Assembly: GCF_027587195.1 (NCBI RefSeq)
Contig: NZ_JAPDDP010000003.1
Location: 62,001 to 126,000 of the forward strand
DNA length: 64,000 nt
From: Solirubrobacter phytolaccae
GTDB taxonomy: Bacteria > Actinomycetota > Thermoleophilia > Solirubrobacterales > Solirubrobacteraceae
Direction of reading: 5' to 3'
Shown here: piece after piece, positions 41,001 through 48,900 of the stretch
Numbering within the stretch: position 1 is the stretch's first letter
Layout of the letters: the number at the start of each line of letters is the position of its first letter
Notes under the pieces: model-generated
The model's database searches: none
Told to the model about the DNA's origin: nothing
What the model saw: only the letters and a program-made list of their open reading frames with translations
Translations under genes and position numbers: made by a program

Positions 41001-41233
41001 CCGACGCACCAGTTCCCGGCGATCCAGTCCTCCCACAGGTCTCCGGAGGTGATTCGCACCTCGGTGACCGTCAACGGAGTCGAGCTGGTCGACATGAGCT
41101 GCAGATAGCCACTGGTTTCCCAGTACGCCGACAGCTGAGGGTCGGCGGATGCAGCCGCCGGAGCCCCCGCCATGCCAACGAGCATGGCAACGAACGCGGC
41201 TATCGCCGCGCGAAAACTACCCCTGAACGACAT
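38081..41233 (-). CDS. Secreted modular protein with C-terminal AHH nuclease domain (polymorphic-toxin-like)
   Basis: Protein of 1050 residues. Signal peptide (MSFRGSFRAAIAAFVAMLVG), three related beta domains of about 80 residues (AYWETSGYLQL..., AFWDDGVLALS..., AWWDASTLTLT...; each with ITSG and a cysteine pair) joined by a long Pro-Thr linker after the first and another after the third, then a propeller region with repeats such as GDWDGNGTDTPGVYR. The last ~112 residues hold the AHH-nuclease pattern: FAAHHIVGAHHRK (AHH at 939-941), EPNDVVNGVYL, and YHPGLHTNRYW (His ~1000 and ~1004). AHH is a HNH/EndoVII-type nuclease found at the C-terminus of bacterial toxins. Start ATG 41233 has AGAAGG upstream. 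No immunity gene is recognisable. Confidence 0.78.
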   Translation of the reverse strand: MSFRGSFRAAIAAFVAMLVGMAGAPAAASADPQLSAYWETSGYLQLMSTSSTPLTVTEVRITSGDLWEDWIAGNWCVGETLEPWGPACDLHFFGSYGTLEVDTFQHPFPIEVVVGSDTSPPTNPGPTPTPTPTPTPTPTPTPTPTPTPTPTPTSTPTPTSTPTATPTSTPTATPTPAAPEIGAFWDDGVLALSNNSDMTLSINDIRITSGPLGEGAGNGCRWQVLTPSSSTCYTSITGGFGTLEVDVYEWPEPILVTVPTNAAAKPKLQAWWDASTLTLTNTGTTSVSIEGVTITSGNLTEDPNAGNWCLDETLEPWIDDCNLHFLGTHGVIEVEVAEWPDPITVTVAANATNPPVNPNPTPTPTPTVTSTPTATPTATPTATPIATPTATPTPGPVRATWYPKNSQAPGYGFTWTQYGWPSDVFRAGDWNADDVDTPLVVRSGSNGLLSWLGRNDWLRQLDATFSFSFGWNSVDYPVAGDWNADKYDSQGVVRQHDTHYRGWYLQDHHWDVNHNRFVVYGLWVGDIPIVGDWDGNGTDTPGVYRIGEARFYLSNDFSGTTHHIVHFGDPNSGVIPLAGDWDGNGTDTIGIYNPANATWKLRNDHETPATAPHVSFTYGNPGDYPVVGDWIKDADPRDMPGIVRTDGSPPGNAVDHPWSITCDTELPTTGTVDETVPAEQACIRALAGPTGYHNPYIWTNVDLSDIPWIYATSYVHGNSGGGYPNVIDTAQDIQNVRDVFGTTHYGRPDSHLWTGLAPNEQPLIYPTSWNHGGPDHVVNTDSEAEDVADAIDNASSQSAAEQIWNLLSPADQAFVEEQTGYSSSPSTWTGDGTGDGFEAMTHDLFVALRDTTSASRGSTPLVDDCEVPPPAHNCELIEVCQLLGHCTEANRPHTPQWWKDRVKLQPGGSIVRSSASKALRLELGDAPADTNNVRKGFAAHHIVGAHHRKAVWARIIASKCEIEPNDVVNGVYLRNRYRHVADTRGGYALLSDRDKRRTYHPGLHTNRYWTSVNVRLVAAVVGTGCDKVEAANIMRDMKQELLNGEFEFVD

Positions 41234-41302
41234 GGACCGCCTTCTGTTGTTGACGCAACCCCCTACGGTTCCGTCGGGCGCGCGCAGTCTGGCATTCATG
41301 AG
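41221..41302 (-). repeat. Leader copy A: 5' leader of the toxin-like gene with a hairpin
   Basis: 82 bp ending 13 bases inside the gene. It pairs with copy B at 37928-38010. In this copy the hairpin is GACGCAACC (41252-41260) with GGTTCCGTC (41267-41275), one C-C mismatch. The stems of the two copies differ in sequence but keep pairing, for example GACG/CGTC here against GGCG/CGCC there, which argues for a conserved RNA structure in the 5' UTR just before the ribosome-binding site. Confidence 0.65.
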
Positions 41303-41322
41303 TGATCAGTGGGAAATTGGTT

Positions 41323-41344
41323 AGTGTTGAGATAGCTCAACACT
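41323..41344. promoter_or_regulatory. 9-bp inverted repeat between divergent genes
   Basis: Arms AGTGTTGAG and CTCAACACT with an ATAG centre, in the 185-bp gap between the toxin-like gene (minus) and the flavin-reductase-type gene (plus). It is a plausible regulator site for either promoter. No regulator gene is adjacent. Confidence 0.45.
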
Positions 41345-41418
41345 CATGACGACGCCGGTCCAGTCGAGCTGGGGAGACGGAACTCGGCTGACTTGGACCG
41401 AGTGCTCATCATGGGCTC

Positions 41419-41799
41419 GTGAACACGATGCTGCGCGACCTCGCCGACGAGTCGTTCGTCTCCCTGACCACGTTCCGCCGCACCGGTGAGGGCGTTCCCA
41501 CGACGGTGTGGGTGGCCGCCGACCCTGACGGCGACGGGCTCGTGGTGATGACCATCGACGGCAGCGGCAAGGTCAAGCGGGTGCGCAACGACCCGCGCGT
41601 GACGCTGCGGCCGTGCGGGCGGCTCGGGAACGTGGACGACGACGCGGCGACGGTGGAGGCGACGGCGCGGGTCGGGGCGTTCACCGAGCGGATCGAGCAG
41701 GCGTTCAAGGACGCCTATGGCGCGGAGTACGCGGTCGTCCGCGGCGTGGAGCGGCTGACGAGCGACAAGCGGCGCGTGGCGTTGCACCTGACCGCTTAA
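41419..41799 (+). CDS. PNPOx-like / F420-dependent PPOX-class protein
   Basis: Small split-barrel protein of 126 residues (SFVSLTTFRRTGEGVPTTVW, LVVMTIDGSGKVKRVRNDPR, VTLRPCGRLGN). This pattern is that of the actinobacterial PPOX-class F420- or flavin-dependent reductases, which act on small aromatic or heme-like compounds as homodimers. Start GTG 41419. Nothing in the sequence links it to the neighbouring toxin-like gene, so it should not be taken as an immunity protein. Confidence 0.8.
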   Translation: MNTMLRDLADESFVSLTTFRRTGEGVPTTVWVAADPDGDGLVVMTIDGSGKVKRVRNDPRVTLRPCGRLGNVDDDAATVEATARVGAFTERIEQAFKDAYGAEYAVVRGVERLTSDKRRVALHLTA

Positions 41800-41878
41800 C
41801 GAGTTGAGCCGCCCGGTCGGGGGCGGCTCGTCAATCGGGTTATCGGCAAAGCCACGCCCGGGCTTTAGCCCCTCGCGT

Positions 41879-42166
41879 ATGCTTGGCGCGTTGCCACTCG
41901 GAACGCTTGAGACGCTCGATCGCTGGAGCCGCTATCCGGTTCCCCGCATGGTGCGCGAAGCGGCCATCGGTGCCCTGCTGTTCGGGCTCATCTGGGTCCT
42001 CGGAAGCCACTTCATCTTCGATCGCGATGCGAGCTGGGCGAGGAGCGCGCTGATCGGCGCGTTCGCGGGCGCCGGGATGTTCGTCCTGGACTTCGGGCGG
42101 ATGCTGTGGGCGCGGCGCCAGGCGCGCCGCGGTGAGTTCACCGCGCTCACCGAAGACGACGGCTGA
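41879..42166 (+). CDS. Small two-helix membrane protein, unknown function
   Basis: Protein of 95 residues from ATG 41879, with transmembrane stretches EAAIGALLFGLIWVLGSHFI and ALIGAFAGAGMFVLDFGRML, and a basic then acidic C-terminus (WARRQARRGEFTALTEDDG) probably inside. No family recognised. An in-frame upstream ATG at 41804 would add 25 residues with no conserved look. Confidence 0.6.
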   Translation: MLGALPLGTLETLDRWSRYPVPRMVREAAIGALLFGLIWVLGSHFIFDRDASWARSALIGAFAGAGMFVLDFGRMLWARRQARRGEFTALTEDDG

Positions 42167-42235
42167 CCGCCTCGACTTACGAAGTTCCCAGGTTCCTCAT
42201 AGCTGGCTCTGACGGACGGCCGGAAGGCTGGGGCC

Positions 42236-42556
42236 ATGTCGACCATGACCTCCGCCCAGCCCCTCACGCTCCGGCCGCCGACGCAGCTCGCCGGGCGACT
42301 GTTCGTCGGGAACGCCGACGACGCCGGCACGTGGACGCTGCACGTGCTCTCCGACGCGGGGAGCGACACGCTGCTCGTCACCCGCGAACGCCGTGATCTC
42401 GCGGAGGCGATGCTCCGCGACGCGTTCCCCGGTCATCTGATCCGCGCCGACCTGATCGACGCGCTGAGCCGCGAGTGGGAGCCGCCGGACGGTGGCTTCG
42501 TGTTGCCGGCCGATCTCGTGGCGGGCTGGGCGCTCCGCTGGGCCCTCGACCACTAA
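42236..42556 (+). CDS. Hypothetical protein
   Basis: Protein of 106 residues, unrecognised. It has a possible beta core (GTWTLHVLSDAGSDTLLVTR) followed by helices (RDLAEAMLRDAFPGHLIRAD, LPADLVAGWALRWALDH). No signal peptide or membrane helix. The stop overlaps the stop of the convergent lipoprotein gene by four bases. Codon use is like its neighbours. Confidence 0.6.
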   Translation: MSTMTSAQPLTLRPPTQLAGRLFVGNADDAGTWTLHVLSDAGSDTLLVTRERRDLAEAMLRDAFPGHLIRADLIDALSREWEPPDGGFVLPADLVAGWALRWALDH

Positions 42557-42939
42557 CCGTCGCACTGGGTAAGGCCGAGGTCGCCGGCGAGCGCGGCGGC
42601 GCGGTCGAACCGGTCGAGCACGCGGTCGCGGGCGTCCTCGTTGCCGGCGTCGGCGGCGTAGCGGCGCCAGGCCTGGACCAGGTCGGCGTTCGCGCGCACC
42701 CACTTGGCGTGCGCGGCGCGGTCCTCTTCCGGCGGCTCGAGGGCGCGCAGGACCTCGAGCTCCTGCTCGTAGAGCCGGGTGGAGGCGTCGAGCAGCTCGT
42801 CGGCTTGGAGCTCGGCGAGCGCCTCCTGCCCGGCGGCGCGGTCACGGCAGGCAGAGTTGGCCTCCCGGACGAACGTCTCACGGTCCGGGCCGCCGCAGCC
42901 GACGACCACCAGCCCGAGGAGAAGCGCACACCGCCGCAT
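42553..42939 (-). CDS. Small helical lipoprotein, unknown function
   Basis: Protein of 128 residues with lipoprotein signal MRRCALLLGLVVVGCG (lipobox VVGC, Cys at residue 15). The mature part is helical with two further cysteines (ANSACRDRAAG and the final TQCDG) that could form a disulfide. No family recognised. It starts very close to the divergent next gene, so the shared promoter region is tiny. Confidence 0.65.
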   Translation of the reverse strand: MRRCALLLGLVVVGCGGPDRETFVREANSACRDRAAGQEALAELQADELLDASTRLYEQELEVLRALEPPEEDRAAHAKWVRANADLVQAWRRYAADAGNEDARDRVLDRFDRAAALAGDLGLTQCDG

Positions 42940-42965
42940 CGGGGGTGTGGTACCCGTTCAGGGAC

Positions 42966-43928
42966 ATGCTGGACGTGCTTCGCAGCTGGGCGGTGCAGGA
43001 CTCCCCGCCGGGAGCGGCGGTCGCGGCGCTCGTCGCGCGGACCGACCTCGAGGTGGGTGCACTGGACCGCGCGCTGTATGAGGAGCGGACCGCGGTCGCG
43101 CTCTACAACGCCCGGTCGGCGACGGCGATCGTGCCCGCGGACGAGGTCGCGGCGTACGCGACCGCGCAGCTCCCGGAGGGCGACGACCAGCTCGGCCCGC
43201 TCTTCAAGAACGCCGCGCCGGAGGGCGGGTACGCCGACGCGTTCGCGCTCGCGACCGACGCCATCAGCGACGCGCTCGACGGCCGCGCGCTGAGCCGCGA
43301 CGACCTGCACGAGGCGCTGCGCCAGCGGCTCCCGGAGGCGCTGCTGCCGTGGTGCGAGGGCTGCCAGAGCCATCACGCGCGGCGCGGGCTGCTGATCATC
43401 GCCGGGCTGCGCGGGCGGCTGTGCCTCTCGGGGCGGGTCGGCCGCCAGCCGGAGTTCGCGCGCACGGACCAGCTGATCGGCTGGGACGCACCCGCGCGCG
43501 AGGAAGCCGGCAAGGCGCTGGTCGACCGTTATCGGCGTCAGTACGGCGCGTCGAGCGCGACCGAGTTCGCGCAGTGGTCTGGGCTCGCGCCCGCGCACGC
43601 GCGTGAGCTGTGGGCGCTGAGCCGCGTGAAGGGCGGCGTCGAGCAGCTCGACGGCGTCCGGCTGCTCGCCCCCGGCGACCCGCAGCTGCAACGCCGCGAC
43701 CGCGAGGCGTTCATCGAGGACGCGGCCTGGCGCAAGAAGGTGTGGGCCGCGTCGGGCGGAGCCGGCGTAGTCACGGAGGACGGCCAAGTGGTCGCCCTGT
43801 GGCGCGCGCGCAAGAAAGGAAAGAAGCTGGAGGTAACGGTCGAGGGCGCGGAGATCGACGTGACCGAGCAGGCCGAGGGGCTCGCCCCGCACCGCGGTTG
43901 TGTGACCGCCGTCATCCAGTTCGCCTGA
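42966..43928 (+). CDS. Winged-helix DNA-binding protein, AlkZ/HTH_42-like
   Basis: Protein of about 320 residues resembling the AlkZ/DUF1006 (HTH_42) family of DNA glycosylase-like proteins: VQDSPPGAAVAALVARTDLE, LYEERTAVALYNARSATAIV, then RTDQLIGWDAPAREEAGKAL, YRRQYGASSATEFAQWSGLA. Members excise bulky or cross-linked bases, or are self-resistance proteins in antibiotic clusters. The catalytic glutamine motif of AlkZ is not obvious to me, so activity is uncertain. I chose ATG 42966 (MLDVLRSWAV); GTG 42945 would add seven residues and leave five bases to the divergent gene. Confidence 0.68.
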   Translation: MLDVLRSWAVQDSPPGAAVAALVARTDLEVGALDRALYEERTAVALYNARSATAIVPADEVAAYATAQLPEGDDQLGPLFKNAAPEGGYADAFALATDAISDALDGRALSRDDLHEALRQRLPEALLPWCEGCQSHHARRGLLIIAGLRGRLCLSGRVGRQPEFARTDQLIGWDAPAREEAGKALVDRYRRQYGASSATEFAQWSGLAPAHARELWALSRVKGGVEQLDGVRLLAPGDPQLQRRDREAFIEDAAWRKKVWAASGGAGVVTEDGQVVALWRARKKGKKLEVTVEGAEIDVTEQAEGLAPHRGCVTAVIQFA

Positions 43929-43983
43929 ACACCTCACCCCGCCGAGTGAGAAATATGGGTCGAGCGCGGAGTACTTGCTCACC

Positions 43984-45399
43984 GTGACCCGCTCTCTCCT
44001 CGCCGCCTTCGCGGCCCTCCTCATCGCCGCCGTCCCGGCCGACGCGGCCCCGCGGACCGTCCAGTCCGTGGTGACGCTGTCCTCGCCGACGCTGACCGTG
44101 CAGCTGGCCTCCGGCTCGCGCGTGAAGACCGTACGGGGCGGCACCGTGAAGGTCCGCGGGCGGGTGGCGACGATCGCCGCGCGCGGGAAGACCGTGCGGC
44201 TGACGACGACGAGCGCGCCCAAGGCGTTCCGCGTCGGCGCGACGCAATGCACGATGAAGAAGGCCGGCAAGCGCAAGCTCGCGGTGACGTGCCCGGCGCC
44301 GCAGGGCGCGAACGGCGGCGCGCCGGGCGCGGGCGGCAACGGCGGCACGGGCGGCAACGGCGGCACGGGCGGCAACGCCGGCACGGGCGGCAACGGCGGC
44401 AATGGCGGCAATGGCGGTGGCGCAACGCCGGGCGGCGGCCCGACGACCGGCGGCGACGACACGCCCGGCGGCGAGCCGGCTGACGCGGCGGCGCCGTTCC
44501 GCTTCGCGCCCTACGTCGACATGTCCCTCCCGCCCTTCCCGGACCTGCCGGCGCTCAGCGCGACGACGGGCGTCAAGCACTTCTCGCTCGGCTTCGTGGT
44601 CGCGGACAGCACCTGCGCGCCGTCCTGGGGCGGCTTCAGCGAATACCCCGCGACCGGCGACAGCGCGTTCCGCAAGGACAACATCGCGCAGCTCAAGGCC
44701 GCGGGCGGCGACGTCGTCATCTCCTTCGGCGGCGCCGCCGGCAAGGAGCTCACCGACTGCCACACCGGCGTGAAGGCGCTCGCCAACGCGTACGACGCCG
44801 TGATCACGACGTACGGCGTGACCCACCTGGACTTCGACATCGAGGGCGGCGCGCTGGACACCAGCAACCACGACCTGCGCGCGAAGGCGATCCGGCAGCT
44901 GCAGGTCCGCCACCCCGGGCTCGTCGTCACCTTCACCGTGCCCACGCTCACGACCGGGCTGCTGACGAACGCGAAGACGATGCTCGCCAACGCGGTCGGC
45001 AACAGCGTGGACATCGCCGCCGTGAACATCATGGCCATGGAGCTGGAGGTCTCCAGCACTGCGGGCAAGCTCGGCCAGCACGTGATCGACGCCGGCAACG
45101 GCCTCTATGGCAACCTCGTCGAGCTCTACCCCGGCCTCACCCCCGCCCAGCGCTGGCGCAAGGTCGGCATCACCCCGATGCTCGGCATGAACTGGAACAC
45201 CGAGCAGGTGTTCACGCCCGCGGACGCCCGCAAGGTCACCGACTGGGCCAAGACGCAGCACATCGGCATGCTCGCGATGTGGCAGCTCGGCATCGACAAG
45301 GCGTGCCCGGCCCCGACGACGATGCCGCAGCTCACCTGCTCCGGCACCGCTCAGCAGCCGTTCGAGTTCGCGAAGATCTTCAACGAGTTCACCGGCTGA
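43984..45399 (+). CDS. Secreted glycoside hydrolase family 18 (chitinase-like)
   Basis: Exported protein of about 471 residues: signal peptide VTRSLLAAFAALLIAAVPADA, a basic beta domain, a Gly-rich linker near residues 110-165 (GGNGGTGGNGGTGGNAG), then a GH18 barrel. The catalytic motif is HLDFDIEGGALD (DxxDxDxE form DFDIE), preceded by GGDVVISFGGAAG and followed by VNIMAMELEV and MLAMWQLGIDK. It should cleave chitin or another N-acetylglucosamine polymer outside the cell. Start GTG 43984 gives the best signal peptide; TTG 43975 is possible. Confidence 0.85.
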   Translation: MTRSLLAAFAALLIAAVPADAAPRTVQSVVTLSSPTLTVQLASGSRVKTVRGGTVKVRGRVATIAARGKTVRLTTTSAPKAFRVGATQCTMKKAGKRKLAVTCPAPQGANGGAPGAGGNGGTGGNGGTGGNAGTGGNGGNGGNGGGATPGGGPTTGGDDTPGGEPADAAAPFRFAPYVDMSLPPFPDLPALSATTGVKHFSLGFVVADSTCAPSWGGFSEYPATGDSAFRKDNIAQLKAAGGDVVISFGGAAGKELTDCHTGVKALANAYDAVITTYGVTHLDFDIEGGALDTSNHDLRAKAIRQLQVRHPGLVVTFTVPTLTTGLLTNAKTMLANAVGNSVDIAAVNIMAMELEVSSTAGKLGQHVIDAGNGLYGNLVELYPGLTPAQRWRKVGITPMLGMNWNTEQVFTPADARKVTDWAKTQHIGMLAMWQLGIDKACPAPTTMPQLTCSGTAQQPFEFAKIFNEFTG

Positions 45400-45417
45400 C
45401 CCGGTTAGGCTCGCGCC

Positions 45418-45924
45418 GTGCGGCGCGTCGCGATCATCGCCTCGGCATCCGGGAACGGCAAGACCACGCTCGGGCGGGAGCTCGCCTCCCGCCTGGACGT
45501 GCCGTTCGTGGAGCTGGACGCGATCGTGCACGGCCCGAACTGGACGCAGATCTCCGACGACGGGCTGCGCGCGGCACTCGAGCCGATCCTGCCGCAGCCC
45601 GGCTGGGTAATAGATGGCACCTACCACGGCAAGATCGGCAACCTGGTGCCGGACGCGGCCGACACGATCGTGTGGCTGGACCTGCCGGTGCACGTGTGGC
45701 TGCCGCGGCTGCTCCGGCGCACGTACCGCCGCATCCGGGGCCACGAGCGGATCTTCAACGACAACCGGGAGTCCTGGCGGACCGCGCTGGTCGGCCGTGA
45801 CGCGCTGATCCCGTTCGCGCTCCGCAGCCACTTCCGCCGCCGGCGCGAGTGGCCGCAGCGCTACTCGGGACGCAACGTGATCCGTCTACGGACCCCGCGC
45901 GAGGTCGCCGAATGGCTGAGCTGA
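45418..45924 (+). CDS. P-loop nucleoside/adenylate-kinase-like protein (FlaR-like)
   Basis: Protein of 168 residues with Walker A SASGNGKTTLGRELASRL at the N-terminus and features of the 'DNA topology modulation/FlaR' kinases (VPFVELDAIVHGPNWTQIS, GWVIDGTYHGKIGNLV, TIVWLDLPVHVWLPRLLRRT). Probably a small-molecule kinase; substrate unknown. Start GTG 45418. It overlaps the following kinase-ATPase gene by 13 bases. Confidence 0.8.
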   Translation: MRRVAIIASASGNGKTTLGRELASRLDVPFVELDAIVHGPNWTQISDDGLRAALEPILPQPGWVIDGTYHGKIGNLVPDAADTIVWLDLPVHVWLPRLLRRTYRRIRGHERIFNDNRESWRTALVGRDALIPFALRSHFRRRREWPQRYSGRNVIRLRTPREVAEWLS

Positions 45925-48900
45925 GTCCCGGCACCGAGTTCGCCGATCACGTCATCCGTGACGTGATCGGCCGCGGCGGGATGGGCGTCGTGTACCGCGC
46001 GACGCACGTCCCGCTCGACCGCGACGTGGCGCTGAAGGTGATCGCGCCGGGCTTCTCGGACGACCACGAGTTCCGGCGCCGATTCCGGCGTGAGTTCCGC
46101 GCCACGGCGTCGATCCAGCACCCGAACGTGATCCCGATCTTCCACGCCGGTGAGGAGGACGGGCAGCTGTACGTGACGATGCGGTACGTCGACGGCACGG
46201 ACCTCGCGCGGCTGCTCCGGCAGGAGAAGCGGCTCGACCCGGTGCGGGCCGCGCGCCTGATCGCGCAGGTCGCGAGCGCGCTCGACACCGCGCATCGGGC
46301 CGGGATCGTCCACCGCGACGTCAAGCCCGCGAACGTCCTGATCGACGGGGACACCGCGGTGCTGACCGACTTCGGGCTGATGAAGGACGTACGCGCGACG
46401 ACGCAGCTGACGAACGCCGGCACGGTGATCGGCACGTTCGACTACGCCGCGCCCGAGCAACTGCGGGAAGGCCCGGTGGACGCGCGCGCCGACGTGTACG
46501 CGCTCGGCGGCGTGCTCTACCAGGCGCTGACGGGCAAGGTCCCGTACCCGCGCGAGACGGCCGCGGCGACGATGCTCGCGCACCTGGACTCCCCGCCGCC
46601 CTCGGTCCTCTCGATCCTGCCGGACGCGAGCGAGCGGCTCGGCGAGGTCGTGCGCCGCGCGATGGCCAAGGACCCGAACGCGCGCTACCCGTCGGCCGGC
46701 GACCTCGGCCGAGCCGTGCTCGCCGCGGTGGAAGACCACGACGGCGCGCCGCAGCCCGAGCGCAGCATCGCCACCGGCCCGGCCGCGGGCGCCGCCACCG
46801 CCGCGCTGCCGCTCCCGCCCACGCTCTCCACCGAGACCACGCGCGGCGCGTTCGCCGGCCGCGCCGAGCCGCTGCGCGCGCTCGAGACCCGCTACGCCAC
46901 CGCCGAGGCCGGCCAGCGCCAGTTCGTGCTGATCGCGGGCGAGCCGGGGATCGGCAAGACGCGCCTGGCGACCGAGTTCGCGCGCCGCGCGCACGAGGAG
47001 GGCGCGACCGTCCTCTACGGCCGCTCGGACGCCGAGTCGCTCATCCCCTACCAGCCGTTCATCTCCGCGCTCGCGCACTACGTGGACGAGAGCGAGCGGC
47101 TGCGGCTTCCCAATGGCCTCGACCTGGAGCTGTGGGAGGTCGCGCAGTTCGTGCCCGGCCTGCGGGCGCTGCTGCGCGAGCCGAGCGACGCGGGCAGCGG
47201 CGCCGACGTCCGCCGCTACCGGCTCTTCGAAGGCGTCGCGCGGCTGCTGGCGAGCGCGGCGGCCGAGCGCCCGCTCGTGCTGATCGTCGACGACCTGCAG
47301 TGGGCCGACACCGGCACCCTGCAACTGCTCGGCCACGTGCTCCAGGACGCCGCGCGAGCCCGGTTGCTGGTCGTCGGCACCGCCCGCGCCGCCGACCTAG
47401 GCGAGCTCCTCGGGCGTCTGCGCCGGCTCTCTTCGTTCGAGCAGGTCACGCTCGAGGGCCTCACCGCCGACGAGACCCGCGCGCTGATCGGCGACCAGGC
47501 CAGCTCGGGCTTCGTGCGCCGCCTGACCGAGGAGACGCAGGGCAATCCGTTCTTCATCGAGGAGACGCTGCGCTCGCTGCCGGAGCTGGAGGAGCGCGCG
47601 CTGAGCCGGATCGCGGTGCCCGAAGGCGTCAAGGAGATGATCTCCCGCCGGCTCGCCCAGCTGTCCGCCACCGCCAACCAGGTGCTCGGCATCGCGTCGG
47701 TCGTCGGGCGCCAGTTCGACCTCCCGCTGTTGGAGGAGCTGCTGCCCGGCGAGGCGGTGCTCGACGCGCTGGAGGAGGCCGTCGCCGCCGGGCTGATCCG
47801 CGAGGCCGACGAGATCGACCACTTCACGTACGCGCACGCGCTCGTGCGCGAGACGCTCTACGAGACGCAGTCCGCGAGCCGCCGCGCGCGGCTGCACCTG
47901 CGGATCGGCGAGGCGCTGGAGGGCACGTCCACGCCCGCTGAGCTCGCCTACCACTTCGCCGAGGGCCGCTCCGACAAGGCGGTCGCCTACGCGCTCGCGG
48001 CCGGTGACGCCGCGGTCGCCGCCTTCGCCTACGACGAGGCCGCCGAGCACTACCGCCGCGCCGGTGACGAACTCCCCACGCTCCTCAAGCGCGGCGCGGC
48101 CGAGCTGCGCGCCGGGGACGCCGCCGCCCGCGCGACGTTCACCGCGGCGGCGGCCGCAGCCCGTTCGGCGCACGACCGCGACGCGCTCGCCCAGGCCGCG
48201 CTCGGGTTCGCGGGCCGCCACGCGGAGGCGGGCGTGATCGACGACGACGGCATCGCGCTGCTCGAGGAAGCGCTCGCCGCCTACGACGAGGACCACCTGG
48301 TCGCGATCCAGCTGCGTGCCCGGCTCGTCGACCGGCTGCAGTTCGCGAATCAGCCTGAGCGGCGGGAGGCGCTGAGCGAGCAGGCGCTGGCGATGGCCGA
48401 GCGGCTCGGCGACCCGCGCGGGCGCGTCGCCGCGCTCGAGTCACGCCACGGCGTGCGCATGCACATCGACCACGTCGACGAGCGCCTGCGGCTGAGCGAG
48501 GAGCTGCTGATGCTCGCCAAGCGGGTCGGCGAGCCCGAGCTGGAGGCGCTGGCGCAGCACTGGCGCGTCTACGACCTGCTCGAGGCCGCGCGCGTGGACG
48601 AGGCCCGCCACGCGCACCGCCGCCTCGCGGTGCTTGCCGCCGAGCTCCGTCAGCCACTCTACAGCCACTTCTCCGTCGGCTGGGAAGTCGTGTGGGCGCA
48701 GATGGCCGGCCGGGTCGAGGACGCCGAGCGGCTCGCGCGCGAGAGCTTCGACCTCGGCCGCCGCGCCCAGGCCCGCGACGCCACGACGATCCTCGCCGCC
48801 CAGACGCTGATCCTGCGCCGGCGCGAGGACGCGCTCCAGGACTTCGTGGGCGCGATCGAGCACCACATCGCGCAGAACCCGGCGCTCGTCGCCTGGCGCT

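Noticed and set aside
41419-42556. PPOX-type, two-helix membrane and 106-residue proteins as immunity proteins
   Set aside because: They are divergent from, not downstream of, the toxin-like gene. The first is a recognised enzyme family and the others have no immunity-protein features I can name.
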